Source: Haloterrigena turkmenica DSM 5511
Lineage (GTDB): Archaea > Halobacteriota > Halobacteria > Halobacteriales > Natrialbaceae
Assembly (NCBI RefSeq): GCF_000025325.1
Contig: NC_013743.1
Span: forward strand, 310,001 to 374,000
Reading direction: 5' to 3'
DNA: 64,000 bases
Of the stretch, positions 41,854-50,645 are shown in pieces. The position numbers were made by a program, and so were the translations under genes. The number at the start of each line of letters is the position of its first letter. Position 1 is the stretch's first letter. The notes under the pieces are model-generated. The model was not told the DNA's origin. It saw only the letters and a program-made list of their open reading frames with translations, and did no database searches.

Positions 41854-42990
41854 CTACTCTTCGTCTTCCCCGTCGGGCAACGCCAGGACGTTTTCCCGAC
41901 CGATCCGAAAGACGTCGATCTCCCCGTCCTCGCGCAGTCCGCTGACGACCTGACTCGTCTTCGCCTCGGTCCAGTCCAGTTCCGAGACGACTTCCTGCTG
42001 TTTGATCCGTCCGCCACGCTTCTCGAGCAACTGCAGGACGCGTTCCTCGTTGCTTAACAGTTCAGGGGGCGGCATCTCGTCCTCGGGCGCGGCGGCGTTC
42101 CCGTTCGTCGTCGACCCACCGTTCGTCACGCTGGCCGACCGGTCGCCGGCACGATCGCCTCTGAGCCACCAGCCGGCCGCGCCGACGGTCGCGAGCAGGG
42201 CGAGGGCACCGAGGACGAGCAGCCACGGCCTCGGCCCGTCGGTTCCGGGATCGGCTTCGGTCGACGGGTCGGTCTCGTTGCTCTCCTCGATCATCACGAT
42301 GGTCGGCGGCGTCGACGAGAACGGATCGCCGGCGTCGCCCCACCGGACCGACTCCAGATCGCTGTCTTCGGAGCCGCCGGTTACCGACCCGCCGTCCCCT
42401 TCGGGCTCGGGGCTGACCTCGTCGATGGTGTACCCTTCGGGCGCGTACACCTGTAACCAGGTTCCGCTGGGCAGGGAGAGGCCGACGAGCGCCGAGCCGG
42501 CCTCGATTTGGGTCAGTTGCGGGTAGGCGAACGAGTCCCACTCGAAGGTCACCACGACGTGGCCCATCTCCCGCGGCGCGGAACTGTTGTCCGTCGCGAC
42601 GGTGACGTTCTCGATCGCCATGTCTCGGTCGGTCGCGTTCTCCCCCTCGCGGAGGATGTCGTTCCACCGGTCTTCCTGGCTGTCGGCGTACACCTCCTGA
42701 TTCGACTGGACGTCGCTACTGAGTTGCCCCCACTCCTCGTCGGTCTGGTTCTCGAACCGGTAGTCGACGACGAACGTCGCCGACCCGTTTTCGTGGACGA
42801 AGACGTCGATGAGTATCTCGTCGGCCTCGTCAAGGCGGTCGCTCGCGCTACCCTCGTCCTGCAGGGCTACCCCCTGGGATCCGGCGTCGGCGGCCGCACC
42901 GATCGGAACCGCAACGGTCGCCACGAGCATGCACCCGATTCCCACGAGCACCCAGAACAGGGCCCAACGCCCCTGCTCTCTCAGGTCCAT
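41854..42990 (-). CDS. Membrane-anchored protein with extracellular domain and cytoplasmic winged-HTH
   Basis: A 378-residue protein in four parts: signal peptide (~10-35), extracellular beta-rich domain (~45-230) with N-x-S/T sequons, one membrane helix (~250-272, W-L-L-V-L-G-A-L-A-L-L-A), and a cytoplasmic winged helix (~310-378, E-R-V-L-Q-L-L-E-K-R-G-G-R-I-K-Q-Q-E-V-V). This architecture occurs in haloarchaeal putative transmembrane regulators. It could pass an envelope signal straight to DNA; targets are unknown. Reading frame extends to 43143, but the ATG at 42990 gives a clean signal peptide. Confidence 0.8.
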   Translation of the reverse strand: MDLREQGRWALFWVLVGIGCMLVATVAVPIGAAADAGSQGVALQDEGSASDRLDEADEILIDVFVHENGSATFVVDYRFENQTDEEWGQLSSDVQSNQEVYADSQEDRWNDILREGENATDRDMAIENVTVATDNSSAPREMGHVVVTFEWDSFAYPQLTQIEAGSALVGLSLPSGTWLQVYAPEGYTIDEVSPEPEGDGGSVTGGSEDSDLESVRWGDAGDPFSSTPPTIVMIEESNETDPSTEADPGTDGPRPWLLVLGALALLATVGAAGWWLRGDRAGDRSASVTNGGSTTNGNAAAPEDEMPPPELLSNEERVLQLLEKRGGRIKQQEVVSELDWTEAKTSQVVSGLREDGEIDVFRIGRENVLALPDGEDEE

Positions 42991-43075
42991 TATAGATATA
43001 TGCCAGAGCCGCCCAGATAGGTCTTTCCGAGCCCGTAACGGTGTATTTTTCACACAGTCAGGTGTCCGTGACTGT

Positions 43076-43270
43076 ATGCACGACTCGCGCGGCGAACTCG
43101 AGGTCGAGACCCTCCTGAAAATCGTCCTCGCACTATTCGCCATCTTCCTGGCGTTTCAGATCCTAGAGATGGTCATCGGCGGTATCGCGAGCCTGCTCGG
43201 CCCGTTCTTCGTCCTCGTTCAGCTGGGGGTCGCCCTCGTGATCGTCCTCTGGCTCCTCGAGCGGATCTGA
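43076..43270 (+). CDS. Small two-helix membrane protein
   Basis: A 64-residue protein. A polar start (H-D-S-R-G-E-L-E-V-E-T) is followed by two hydrophobic helices (~14-36 and ~40-62) joined by a Gly-rich turn, and it ends L-L-E-R-I. Similar small proteins are common in haloarchaea without known role. A TATA-like GTATTTTT (43052-43059) lies about 20-25 nt before the ATG, which fits a leaderless message. It is divergent from the membrane-HTH gene and 53 bp before the RNA ligase-like gene. Confidence 0.7.
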   Translation: MHDSRGELEVETLLKIVLALFAIFLAFQILEMVIGGIASLLGPFFVLVQLGVALVIVLWLLERI

Positions 43271-43323
43271 ACGGACCCGTCGACCATCACACTGATACGC
43301 GAATACGCCCTACGTCGACCGAA

Positions 43324-43824
43324 GTGTACAGCGTCAACGTTCCGGTCCCCGGACGCGTCCGTCGGCTCGCCGACGAGCTCTACCCCGAACTCGTCGGTTT
43401 CGACCGCGTCCGCGAGGACCACTCGTGTCTGCTCAAACGCCTCGGCGAGGCCGACCACGTCGCCCAGCTGCAACACCGCGCCCACCGCGCGCTCGAGGGC
43501 GAACCCGCCGTCGAGGCTCGAATTACGGGTATCGACTACTTCGAGGAGCCGCCGCTCGGGACCGCCCCCGTCGTCTACCTCGCCGTCGAGAGCCCCGGCC
43601 TCGAGTCGATCCACGCCGATCTGACCGACTCCTTCGAGACCGTTGAGGGACTCGAGGGCGGCGACTACGTCCCTCACGTCACGCTGGCCCGCGGCGGCGA
43701 CCTCGAGGCCGCAAAACGCGTGGCCGACCGCGAGATCGAGCCGATCCAGTGGACGGTCAGCGAACTCGAGTTCTGGGACGGGACGTACAAGTTACCGGTG
43801 AGTCGGGTCTCGTTGCCCGCCTGA
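43324..43824 (+). CDS. 2H phosphoesterase (2'-5' RNA ligase-like)
   Basis: A 166-residue protein of the LigT/2H superfamily, which acts on RNA ends or cyclic phosphodiesters. The second signature is H-V-T-L-A-R-G. The first signature position reads D-H-S-C-L-L, with Cys where Thr/Ser is usual. It starts with GTG (43324), giving the family start Y-S-V-N-V-P-V-P-G. Whether it retains ligase or phosphodiesterase activity is uncertain. Confidence 0.8.
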   Translation: MYSVNVPVPGRVRRLADELYPELVGFDRVREDHSCLLKRLGEADHVAQLQHRAHRALEGEPAVEARITGIDYFEEPPLGTAPVVYLAVESPGLESIHADLTDSFETVEGLEGGDYVPHVTLARGGDLEAAKRVADREIEPIQWTVSELEFWDGTYKLPVSRVSLPA

Positions 43825-43847
43825 GGTTCCCTACGGCGGGACTCGGG

Positions 43848-46019
43848 CTACGGCGCCGGCGTCTCGCCGTCGTAGGCGTCGTGATCGCCGTAGAAGTTCA
43901 GCATCGAGAACTTCAGCTTCTCGGGGTCGATGTCGATCAGTTCCTCGCGCTCCTCGTGGGGGAAGGTGCCGTTGACGCTGTACCGACCGAGGTCCGATTT
44001 CGCGGACCTCGAGTAGCGACGGTCCAGCAGCGCGCGAACGCCCACGTCCTCGGGCGAGCGGATCACGCGGCCCAGCGCCTGTCTGGTCTTCCGAACGGTG
44101 GGGATCTCGACGGCGTAGCGCCAGCCCGTCTCGGTCCCGTCGAACGCCGCGTCGTAGGCCTCCTGAACCGCCTCGGCGCGGTCGTCGAGGTGGGGGTACG
44201 GAACGCCGACGACCAGCACGGTGTGTGCGTCGTCGCCGTCGAAACTGACGCCCTCCGCCAGCGTTCCCCACAATGAGGTACAGAGCACGGCGCCGTCGTC
44301 CGCGACGAACTGCTGGCGTAACTCTTCGACGGACGTCCCGGGCTCGTCCAGATAGACCGTCTTTTCGGTCCGCCCCTCGAGTCGCTTTGCGTATCGCTCG
44401 GCCTCCCCGTAGTTGGGGAAGAAGGCGAGGGTGTTCCCCGGGGTCATGCGGACGGCGTCGTGGATCGTCTCCGCGACTTCCTCCTGGACCGCGGGGTCGT
44501 CCCGGTCCGAGGAAAACAGCGGCGGCGTCTCGACGGCGTAGGTCCGTCGGTGTTCAGCCGGGAACTGGAGCCCGTAGGCCATCGTGACGGGGTCCTCGAG
44601 GCCGAGCACGTCCTCGGTGACGTCGAACGGCTGCAGCGTCGCGCTCATCAGGATCGTTCCGTACACCTCCTCGAACAGCCGGCCCGTGACCTGGCGGGGG
44701 AGACAGGTGTACAGCTCCGCGCGGCCGTAGATTTCGTCGGTGCCCGCGTCTCGAGTGACGGAGACGACCGGGTAGAGTCCCTCCTTGCTCCCCTCGTTCA
44801 TCCAGGCGCTGACGAACGCCGCGGCCTGTAAGGTCTGACACTCTGTCCGCGTGGCGGTCTCGCCCTCGCGGTAGGCCTCCTCGTACTGCTCGTCTAGCTC
44901 CTGGCCCAGTTTCATCGCGGCCTCGAGATCGTCCTCGATCCCCCGACCGGAGTACCGTTGCAGGAACTCGAGCGTGAGATCGTCCTTCCGGTCTTCGTTG
45001 GCGATCGAGATATCCTCCCAGTTCTCGTCGATCCGCTCGCGCTCGCCGAAACCGAACGAGTCCTCGTAGGTCTCGACGAGCGCACGGTGAAAGGCCGAGA
45101 GGACGTTGGCGGCGTCCTCGGATCGCGGGTCGTCGGCGTCGGCCAACTCGTCGAGCGCGGAGTCGAAGGTCCGCTCGGAGCAGGTTCGGGTGGCGTGTTC
45201 GCGGGCGGCGTCCTCGACGTTGTGGGCCTCGTCGAAGACGGCGATGACGTCCTCCGGATCGCGGCCGAGCCATCGGAAGAACTGCTCGCGGATCATCGAG
45301 TCCAGCAGGTGGTGGTAGTTACAGACGACCAGGTCGACGCCCTCGATCCCCTCCTTCAGCAGTTCGTAGCCGCAAAAGCCCTCCCGTTCGGCGTACTCGT
45401 AGATCTCCTCCGGCGTCCGGACGTCCTCGAAGAGCCACGCGAAGAAGTCGTCCGTATCCTGGGTGAGATTATTGCGGTAGTAGTCGCAGACGTTCTGTTC
45501 TTCTAAGTCCTCGAGTCGCTCCTCGATGGACTCGAGTTCGTCCATCACCGCCGAGCGGGCGTCGGCCGCGCCGCCGTCGCCGCCCTGACTCTCCTCCAGT
45601 AGTTCGCGCTGGCGGCGCTCGAGTTGCCGTTTGTCCCGCTCGGCGTCGACGACGGCGCGGGTGTTGTCCCGCAGGGCCTGGCACTCCTCGTAGCCGACGT
45701 CGATGTGACACATGGAGGATTTCCCCTTGAACACGATCGCCCGAATGTCCTCCTCGCGGGTGATCGCGCGGGCTTCGGCGACGAACTGGCGCATCTGCTG
45801 GTGGACGTTGGTCGTGATGACGACCGTCTTGTCCTGCTCGCGGGCCACCTCGAGGGCGGGGACCAGCGACGAGAGGGTCTTGCCGGTCCCGCAGGCGCCC
45901 TCGAAGAGGACATCCTGGCCGCGGGTCAGCGAGTTGTGGATGCGGTCCATCGCCTCGCGCTGGTTCTCGTACGGCTGGTCGTACGGGAAAAAGCGCATGT
46001 ACCCGGCTGTCTCGGACAC
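43848..46019 (-). CDS. XPD/Rad3-family 5'-3' DNA helicase with iron-sulfur cluster
   Basis: A 723-residue SF2 helicase of the XPD/DinG group, involved in DNA repair. Walker A is G-A-C-G-T-G-K-T (41-48), the DEAH box is D-E-A-H (263-266), and the motif VI region is Q-A-L-G-R-V-I-R-S. The four cysteines of the 4Fe-4S domain are C104, C113, C178 and C216; between the second and third lies a charged, coiled-coil-like stretch. The GTG at 46019 (S-E-T-A-G-Y-M-R-F-F) is taken as start; the ATG at 45998 is possible. The open frame to 46094 adds unlikely residues. Confidence 0.92.
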   Translation of the reverse strand: MSETAGYMRFFPYDQPYENQREAMDRIHNSLTRGQDVLFEGACGTGKTLSSLVPALEVAREQDKTVVITTNVHQQMRQFVAEARAITREEDIRAIVFKGKSSMCHIDVGYEECQALRDNTRAVVDAERDKRQLERRQRELLEESQGGDGGAADARSAVMDELESIEERLEDLEEQNVCDYYRNNLTQDTDDFFAWLFEDVRTPEEIYEYAEREGFCGYELLKEGIEGVDLVVCNYHHLLDSMIREQFFRWLGRDPEDVIAVFDEAHNVEDAAREHATRTCSERTFDSALDELADADDPRSEDAANVLSAFHRALVETYEDSFGFGERERIDENWEDISIANEDRKDDLTLEFLQRYSGRGIEDDLEAAMKLGQELDEQYEEAYREGETATRTECQTLQAAAFVSAWMNEGSKEGLYPVVSVTRDAGTDEIYGRAELYTCLPRQVTGRLFEEVYGTILMSATLQPFDVTEDVLGLEDPVTMAYGLQFPAEHRRTYAVETPPLFSSDRDDPAVQEEVAETIHDAVRMTPGNTLAFFPNYGEAERYAKRLEGRTEKTVYLDEPGTSVEELRQQFVADDGAVLCTSLWGTLAEGVSFDGDDAHTVLVVGVPYPHLDDRAEAVQEAYDAAFDGTETGWRYAVEIPTVRKTRQALGRVIRSPEDVGVRALLDRRYSRSAKSDLGRYSVNGTFPHEEREELIDIDPEKLKFSMLNFYGDHDAYDGETPAP

Positions 46020-46209
46020 GGTGAGTGATTGGTTCCCGCTACGATAAAAGGATTCGTCTCGGTTCGGGGTTCCGACCGACGCCCGGCGTCGCATTCGTAC
46101 GGTTCGTCCGTCACCGATGCGACGCCGAAGCTATGGAATCGATGTCACGTAACGAGGGCCGGCTATCGCGCGGTACAGCGACAAACGTGTCGAGTCCATC
46201 GCCTCGAAC

Positions 46210-46629
46210 ATGGCCATCCCGGGGTACGATTCGAGCAACGTCGCGGAGTACACACTCGAGCAGGTCGGCGCTCGCGTCGATATCGTCGCGGGCGTCGTGC
46301 CCGACGCGTTCGGCCTCGAGAAGAGCGCCGACGAGCCGCCGGTCGACGCGCTCGCGGATCCCGTCGACCTCGCGGCCCTCGACGAGGTGAAGGCGATCGA
46401 GGCGATGCGAATCGCGCTCGTCTACGATCCGTCCAGACTGCCGCCGGGCGCGAGTCCGACCGACGTCGCGGTCGCCGTCGATACCGACGAGGGGTGGGAG
46501 CCGCTCGAGTCGACCGTCGACTTGGAGGAGACGACGGTGACGGCCGTCCTGAACGATCGGCCGCCGGGGTCGACGGTCGTCGCGGGCTACGACGACCGGG
46601 ACGACGAGTCAGTCGAACCGGCCGACTGA
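46210..46629 (+). CDS. Hypothetical acidic protein
   Basis: A 139-residue protein with no signal or membrane segment. Predicted strands and an internal W-E-P-L-E-S-T-V-D-L-E-E-T-T-V-T-A-V-L segment suggest a small beta domain similar in feel to modules found in archaeal surface proteins, but no export signal is present. The N-terminus reads A-I-P-G-Y-D-S-S-N-V-A-E-Y-T. Acidic composition and GC-rich third positions support it as real. It lies divergent from the XPD gene. No function assigned. Confidence 0.6.
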   Translation: MAIPGYDSSNVAEYTLEQVGARVDIVAGVVPDAFGLEKSADEPPVDALADPVDLAALDEVKAIEAMRIALVYDPSRLPPGASPTDVAVAVDTDEGWEPLESTVDLEETTVTAVLNDRPPGSTVVAGYDDRDDESVEPAD

Positions 46630-46640
46630 CGGATCGCCGC

Positions 46641-47594
46641 CTACGTCTCCGGCTCGATGTAGACCTTCTGTATCTGGTCGTCGTGATCCTGCAGGGCCCG
46701 CTCAAGCGCCGTGATGCGCTCGTCGATCGTTTCGGCGTCGAGAGCGGGATCGAACGCGACGTCGGCCGTGAGGAGCAGTTCCTCGGCCCCGAAGTAGACG
46801 GTCCGGAGATCGATGAGTTCGGTGACGCCGTCCCAGTCGGCGACGATCCGTCTGAGTTCGTCCTCGTCCTCCTTGGGGAGGCTCTCTCCGAGGATGAGCC
46901 GCTTGTTCTGCCACGCGAGCGCGACCGCGAATCCCATGAGCATGATCCCGATGAGCAGGGCGGAGCCGGCGTCGTACATCGGATTTCCGGTGGTCCTGGT
47001 GAGATAGATCCCGAAGAGGGCGATCCCCGCGCCGGCCAGTGCGATGGTGTCCTCGGTGAGTGCGGTCAGGGTCGTCACGTCGCTGGTCTTTCTGAACGCC
47101 TCGCGGAGGCTCGTCCAGCCGTGTTCGTCCATCTGGCGGCTGATCCCCTGATAGGCCTTCCAGAGCGCGTAGGACTCGAAGGCGATCGCCCCGAGCAGCA
47201 CCGCGTAGTTGACGTAGACCGGATCGAGGGGCTGTCCGAGCAGCGTGACGTCCTCGCTGGCGCGGTGGACGCCGCCGTGGGTCAGCGCGTCGTAGCCGTG
47301 GTGTGCGCTCTCCCAGCCGGCGATGCCGAAGAGCATAATGCTGACGAGGAGGCTGTAGAAGAACTGCGCCTTCCCGTGACCGAACGGGTGGCTCCGGGTG
47401 GCCTCCTGTGCGCCGTACTTGATCCCGACCAGCAGGAAGATCTGGTTTCCCGTGTCCGAGATCGAGTGGTACGTCTCCGACAGCATCGCGGGACTGCCCG
47501 TCAGCAGATACCCGCCGAACTTCAGAATCGCGATCGCGCCGTTCGCGAACAGTGCGGCGAGGACGACGGAGGTGCTACTGGCCATCGTCACCAT
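46641..47594 (-). CDS. Cation diffusion facilitator (CDF) family transporter
   Basis: A 317-residue metal exporter of the SLC30/CDF family, which expels divalent metals in exchange for protons. The metal-site helix motif is Y-H-S-I-S-D-T-G-N-Q, followed by S-H-P-F-G-H-G-K-A-Q. The second site is A-L-T-E-D-T-I-A-L-A-G-A. The cytoplasmic C-terminal ferredoxin-like domain covers ~240-317. Metal specificity cannot be read. ATG codons at 47594 and 47585 are both possible starts. It is convergent with the hypothetical gene upstream in coordinates. Confidence 0.92.
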   Translation of the reverse strand: MVTMASSTSVVLAALFANGAIAILKFGGYLLTGSPAMLSETYHSISDTGNQIFLLVGIKYGAQEATRSHPFGHGKAQFFYSLLVSIMLFGIAGWESAHHGYDALTHGGVHRASEDVTLLGQPLDPVYVNYAVLLGAIAFESYALWKAYQGISRQMDEHGWTSLREAFRKTSDVTTLTALTEDTIALAGAGIALFGIYLTRTTGNPMYDAGSALLIGIMLMGFAVALAWQNKRLILGESLPKEDEDELRRIVADWDGVTELIDLRTVYFGAEELLLTADVAFDPALDAETIDERITALERALQDHDDQIQKVYIEPET

Positions 47595-47682
47595 GTTCGG
47601 ACGTATCCGTTAAAAGTGTCGGCCGCGCGACGACAGTGTCCGACTTCGAAAGGAACCTGTCGACGCCGCTCGAAGGGCGACC

Positions 47683-48210
47683 ATGATCGCGATCTTCTCG
47701 GACACGCATAGCAGCGACGGCCACGACCTCGAGGGCGAGGCCCTGTCCGTGGCCCGCGAGGCAGACACCGTGATCCACGCGGGCGATTTCACGAGCGCGT
47801 CGGCCCTCGAGGCCTTCCAGCGGGAGTGCAATCTGCTATATGCCGTCCACGGCAACGCCGACGGCCCGGCCGTCCGAGAGCGCCTGCCGACGGCCCGCAC
47901 GGTCGAGGCCGGCGGCGTTCGCTTCGCCGTCACCCATCGTCGGGACGGCGGCGAGACGGGACTGGCGATATTCGGCCGCTCGCGGGACGCCGACGTCGTC
48001 GTCTTCGGCCACAGTCACCGCCCGACTGTGACCGAGACCGAGGACCTTCTCCTGTTGAACCCCGGCAGCCACGCCGATCCGCGCGGGAACCGGCCGGGAT
48101 TCGCCGTCCTCGAGGAGCGAGCGAACGGAGACGGCCTTGAGGGCGAGATCCACGAACCGGACGGAACGGTCCTCGAATCGTTCGAACTCGAGGTCCGGCA
48201 CGAACGGTAG
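47683..48210 (+). CDS. YfcE/MJ0936-type metallophosphoesterase
   Basis: A 175-residue calcineurin-like phosphodiesterase. Metal ligands are seen in order: D7-x-H9 (S-D-T-H), D in H-A-G-D-F, N in H-G-N-A-D, H in V-T-H-R, and G-H-S-H. Members hydrolyse phosphodiesters in vitro; cellular substrates are mostly unknown. It is divergent from the CDF gene with an 88-bp spacer. Confidence 0.9.
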   Translation: MIAIFSDTHSSDGHDLEGEALSVAREADTVIHAGDFTSASALEAFQRECNLLYAVHGNADGPAVRERLPTARTVEAGGVRFAVTHRRDGGETGLAIFGRSRDADVVVFGHSHRPTVTETEDLLLLNPGSHADPRGNRPGFAVLEERANGDGLEGEIHEPDGTVLESFELEVRHER

Positions 48211-48358
48211 CGAAGACGCGTCGCGTTGACGGCGCTGTTCCAATTCGATGTCGATCGTCAAGTCGGAGCGCGGTCACTGCGGCGCTTGGACGCTCACCGA
48301 TGAGAACGCTCGGCTATCGCTCGCCGACCTCGTCGGCGTCGGTCGGCGAGCTATCGGA

Positions 48359-49141
48359 TCACGACAGTTTGGAGCGAACCGACGAGAGGAGTCCGCCCGA
48401 GTCGACCGGTTCTTCGTCGCCGGCATCCTCAGTCGTCGCCTCGCCGACCGCCGATTCGGATCGGTCGCTCTCCGGGTCGGCGAGCAGTCGGTCGACGGAC
48501 TCCTGTTCGGCCGCGTTCATCCCGGCCGCACCGGGCTCGCCGGCCGGTGATGACGCGGCGCTCTCGTCGGCGGCCGACTCCTCGGCACCCCACTCGAAAC
48601 CGTCGTCGACACCACCGTCATCACCGTCGCTGCTGATACTGCCGACGATCTCCGAAACCGCGTTCTCCGGCAGCTTCGCTCCGTCGTCATCCGGCTCCGT
48701 CTCTCGTTCGGAAAACGCGACTTCGGTCGCGGTCGATGTCGCGTTCTGCCGACCGGTATCGTCGGGATCGCTGCCGGCCAGTGCTTTCGGCCGTCCGGTC
48801 GCCGCTTCGGCGCCGGTGGTTTCCCGTCGAACCGCCTCGAGGGCCGACTCGAGTTCGTCGATCCGATCCTCGAGCCGGTCAACGGTCGCGACGGCCGTCG
48901 CGGCCTGCCGCTCGACGTCGTCGTTGACCGACTCGACGTTGTCGACGAACCCGGTCAGCGACTCCGTCTTCGCCTCGAGGGCAGCGAGTCGCCGTTCCTG
49001 TTCGTCGAGCCGCGTCTCGAGGCGTTCGACGGTCTCGGTGAGCGTCGCCAGATCCCCCAGCTCATCGACCTCGTAGTCGCCGTCGATGACGGCCCGTTCG
49101 ACGGCGGCGAGACGATGGTCGATTCGATCGATATCGGCCAT
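48359..49141 (-). CDS. Coiled-coil protein with acidic disordered tail
   Basis: A 260-residue protein. Residues 1-105 form a long heptad-repeat coiled coil (L-E-T-R-L-D-E-Q-E-R-R-L-A-A-L-E-A-K; V-D-R-L-E-D-R-I-D-E-L). Residues ~110-245 are low-complexity and very acidic. The end, G-L-L-S-S-V-R-S-K-L-S, is a short amphipathic helix, a common partner-docking element. It lies 165 bp downstream of the HerA-like ATPase gene on the same strand, so the two may act together. No enzymatic motif is present. Confidence 0.75.
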   Translation of the reverse strand: MADIDRIDHRLAAVERAVIDGDYEVDELGDLATLTETVERLETRLDEQERRLAALEAKTESLTGFVDNVESVNDDVERQAATAVATVDRLEDRIDELESALEAVRRETTGAEAATGRPKALAGSDPDDTGRQNATSTATEVAFSERETEPDDDGAKLPENAVSEIVGSISSDGDDGGVDDGFEWGAEESAADESAASSPAGEPGAAGMNAAEQESVDRLLADPESDRSESAVGEATTEDAGDEEPVDSGGLLSSVRSKLS

Positions 49142-49306
49142 GGGCTATCTGCCCTCTCGTTCCCATTTAAACCTCAACACGAAGAAAGGGTCCAATAGCG
49201 GGAGTTGGCTCCCTCGAGCGGCGGATGCGCGGTTCAGTCAACGCGACGGGACCGATGTCGTCGACCAGCGGCCGGTCGTCCGTGACGGAACGGCCCGGAA
49301 GTCGAT

Positions 49307-50386
49307 TCAGTCGGTGCCGACCGTCGGAGCGGTGTCAGAGTCAATGTAGTCGCTCGCCCGCGGGCTGTCGCCGCCGTGGGGCGTGTCTCGCCACCGAACC
49401 TGCGCGGCGTGGACGGTCTCCGTGGCGTCGTCGATGACCACCACTTCGCCGGGCTCCGTCGGCATTCGGTCGTCGAGCGACCCGTTCATGTACGTCGGCT
49501 GGGCGCTCTCGAGCGCCTCGAGATCGGCCTCGGAGGTGAGCCGGTGGGAGACGAGGACGTCCGACTGGGAGATGCCGACCGGCGGGACGGCGCCGGGCCG
49601 CTGGGTCGCGGTCACGAGGCTGACTCCCGGCGCGCGGCCGCGCGTAAGAATCGTCCGGAGGGCCGGCTCGGCCACGCCTTCGAAGAACGTGTGGGCCTCG
49701 TCGAGCAACAGCCAGGGGAGCCGATCGATCGTCCCGCGGACTCGAGCCCGGTAGAGCGCCTCGCCGACGCCGCGACAGATGGCGTTCATGGCTCGAGCCT
49801 CGAGCCCGGAGACGTCGACGATCGTCACCTCCGGCCCGCCGAGGTCGGCCGCCGAGAGGCCGTCGGGATCGAAGACGTCCCACGACGCCGCGAGGTTCAG
49901 GTGGTTGATCGCGGCCCGCTTGTCCGCGTCGGGCGCGTCGGTCGCCTCGACGTGGTCGCGCATGGCGGCGATGGTCGCCGATTCGGTCGCCGCCTGCCAG
50001 ACGAGGCTCCCGGCACCGCTTTCCGGCGAGAGATCCAGCAGCGCACACCAGGATTTCGGGTCGAGCGAGGTCGCTTCGACGGCCGGAGAGGAGACCACAT
50101 CGGTCGGTACCGGATTGCCCTCGGCGTCCTCGGCGAGCGTGTCGAAGACGCCCATCGGATCGACGATCACGGGCGCGACGCCCCGCGATCGCGCGAGTTC
50201 CTCCGCGATGACGCCCATCGTGAACGACTTTCCGTACCCGCGCTTGCCGACGACGAGCATTGCGTGCGGGCCGTCGAGGTCGAGAAAGAGGTCGGCCCCT
50301 TCGCTCCCATCGAGCGCCCGGTATCGACCGAGTCGTCCTGCGGGTCCCTCCGCTAGCTCGTCGCCGCGCCCAATTACGAAGCTCAT
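49307..50386 (-). CDS. HerA/VirB4-like ATPase
   Basis: A 359-residue P-loop ATPase of the HerA/FtsK superfamily (DUF87-like). Walker A is G-K-R-G-Y-G-K-S (47-54), Walker B is W-L-L-L-D-E-A-H, with a later T-Q-R-P motif typical of pumping ATPases. No NurA nuclease gene is nearby, unlike classical herA loci. Members move DNA or protein through a ring. The ATG at 50386 begins S-F-V-I-G-R-G, typical for the family, and a minus-strand TATA-like TATATAG lies at about 50403-50411. The coiled-coil gene follows; two membrane RCK-C genes diverge from it. Confidence 0.85.
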   Translation of the reverse strand: MSFVIGRGDELAEGPAGRLGRYRALDGSEGADLFLDLDGPHAMLVVGKRGYGKSFTMGVIAEELARSRGVAPVIVDPMGVFDTLAEDAEGNPVPTDVVSSPAVEATSLDPKSWCALLDLSPESGAGSLVWQAATESATIAAMRDHVEATDAPDADKRAAINHLNLAASWDVFDPDGLSAADLGGPEVTIVDVSGLEARAMNAICRGVGEALYRARVRGTIDRLPWLLLDEAHTFFEGVAEPALRTILTRGRAPGVSLVTATQRPGAVPPVGISQSDVLVSHRLTSEADLEALESAQPTYMNGSLDDRMPTEPGEVVVIDDATETVHAAQVRWRDTPHGGDSPRASDYIDSDTAPTVGTD

Positions 50387-50645
50387 AGAGATAATATCCC
50401 CACTATATAAATTATAATTTTCTGCCATAGTTTAAGTATAAAGGGTAGAGGAATAGCGGCATGCTCCGCAAGGAAATGCGAACTGGCGGCTCCGATCGCG
50501 GATCGAGCAGTCGCTTCCGTCCGGGCGGCAGGTCAATCGCGGGACGGCCGAGTCGGCGATCCGCCGGGAAGCGACAGGTGATGTTCGGCGCCCCCTCGAG
50601 AAAGACGGGGCATCGAACCGGTACGACGGCACGAGTTGAGACGCT
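50387..50645. promoter_or_regulatory. Divergent promoter region, AT-rich
   Basis: The 50387-50450 segment is the most AT-rich in this part of the window (TATATAAATTATAATTTT and GTATAAAG). It lies between the HerA-like gene (minus) and the membrane gene pair (plus). The minus-strand TATA at 50403-50411 fits a leaderless HerA message. A second element (AAGTATAAAGG, 50434-50444) could serve the plus strand, with a leader of about 175 nt. Confidence 0.5.
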
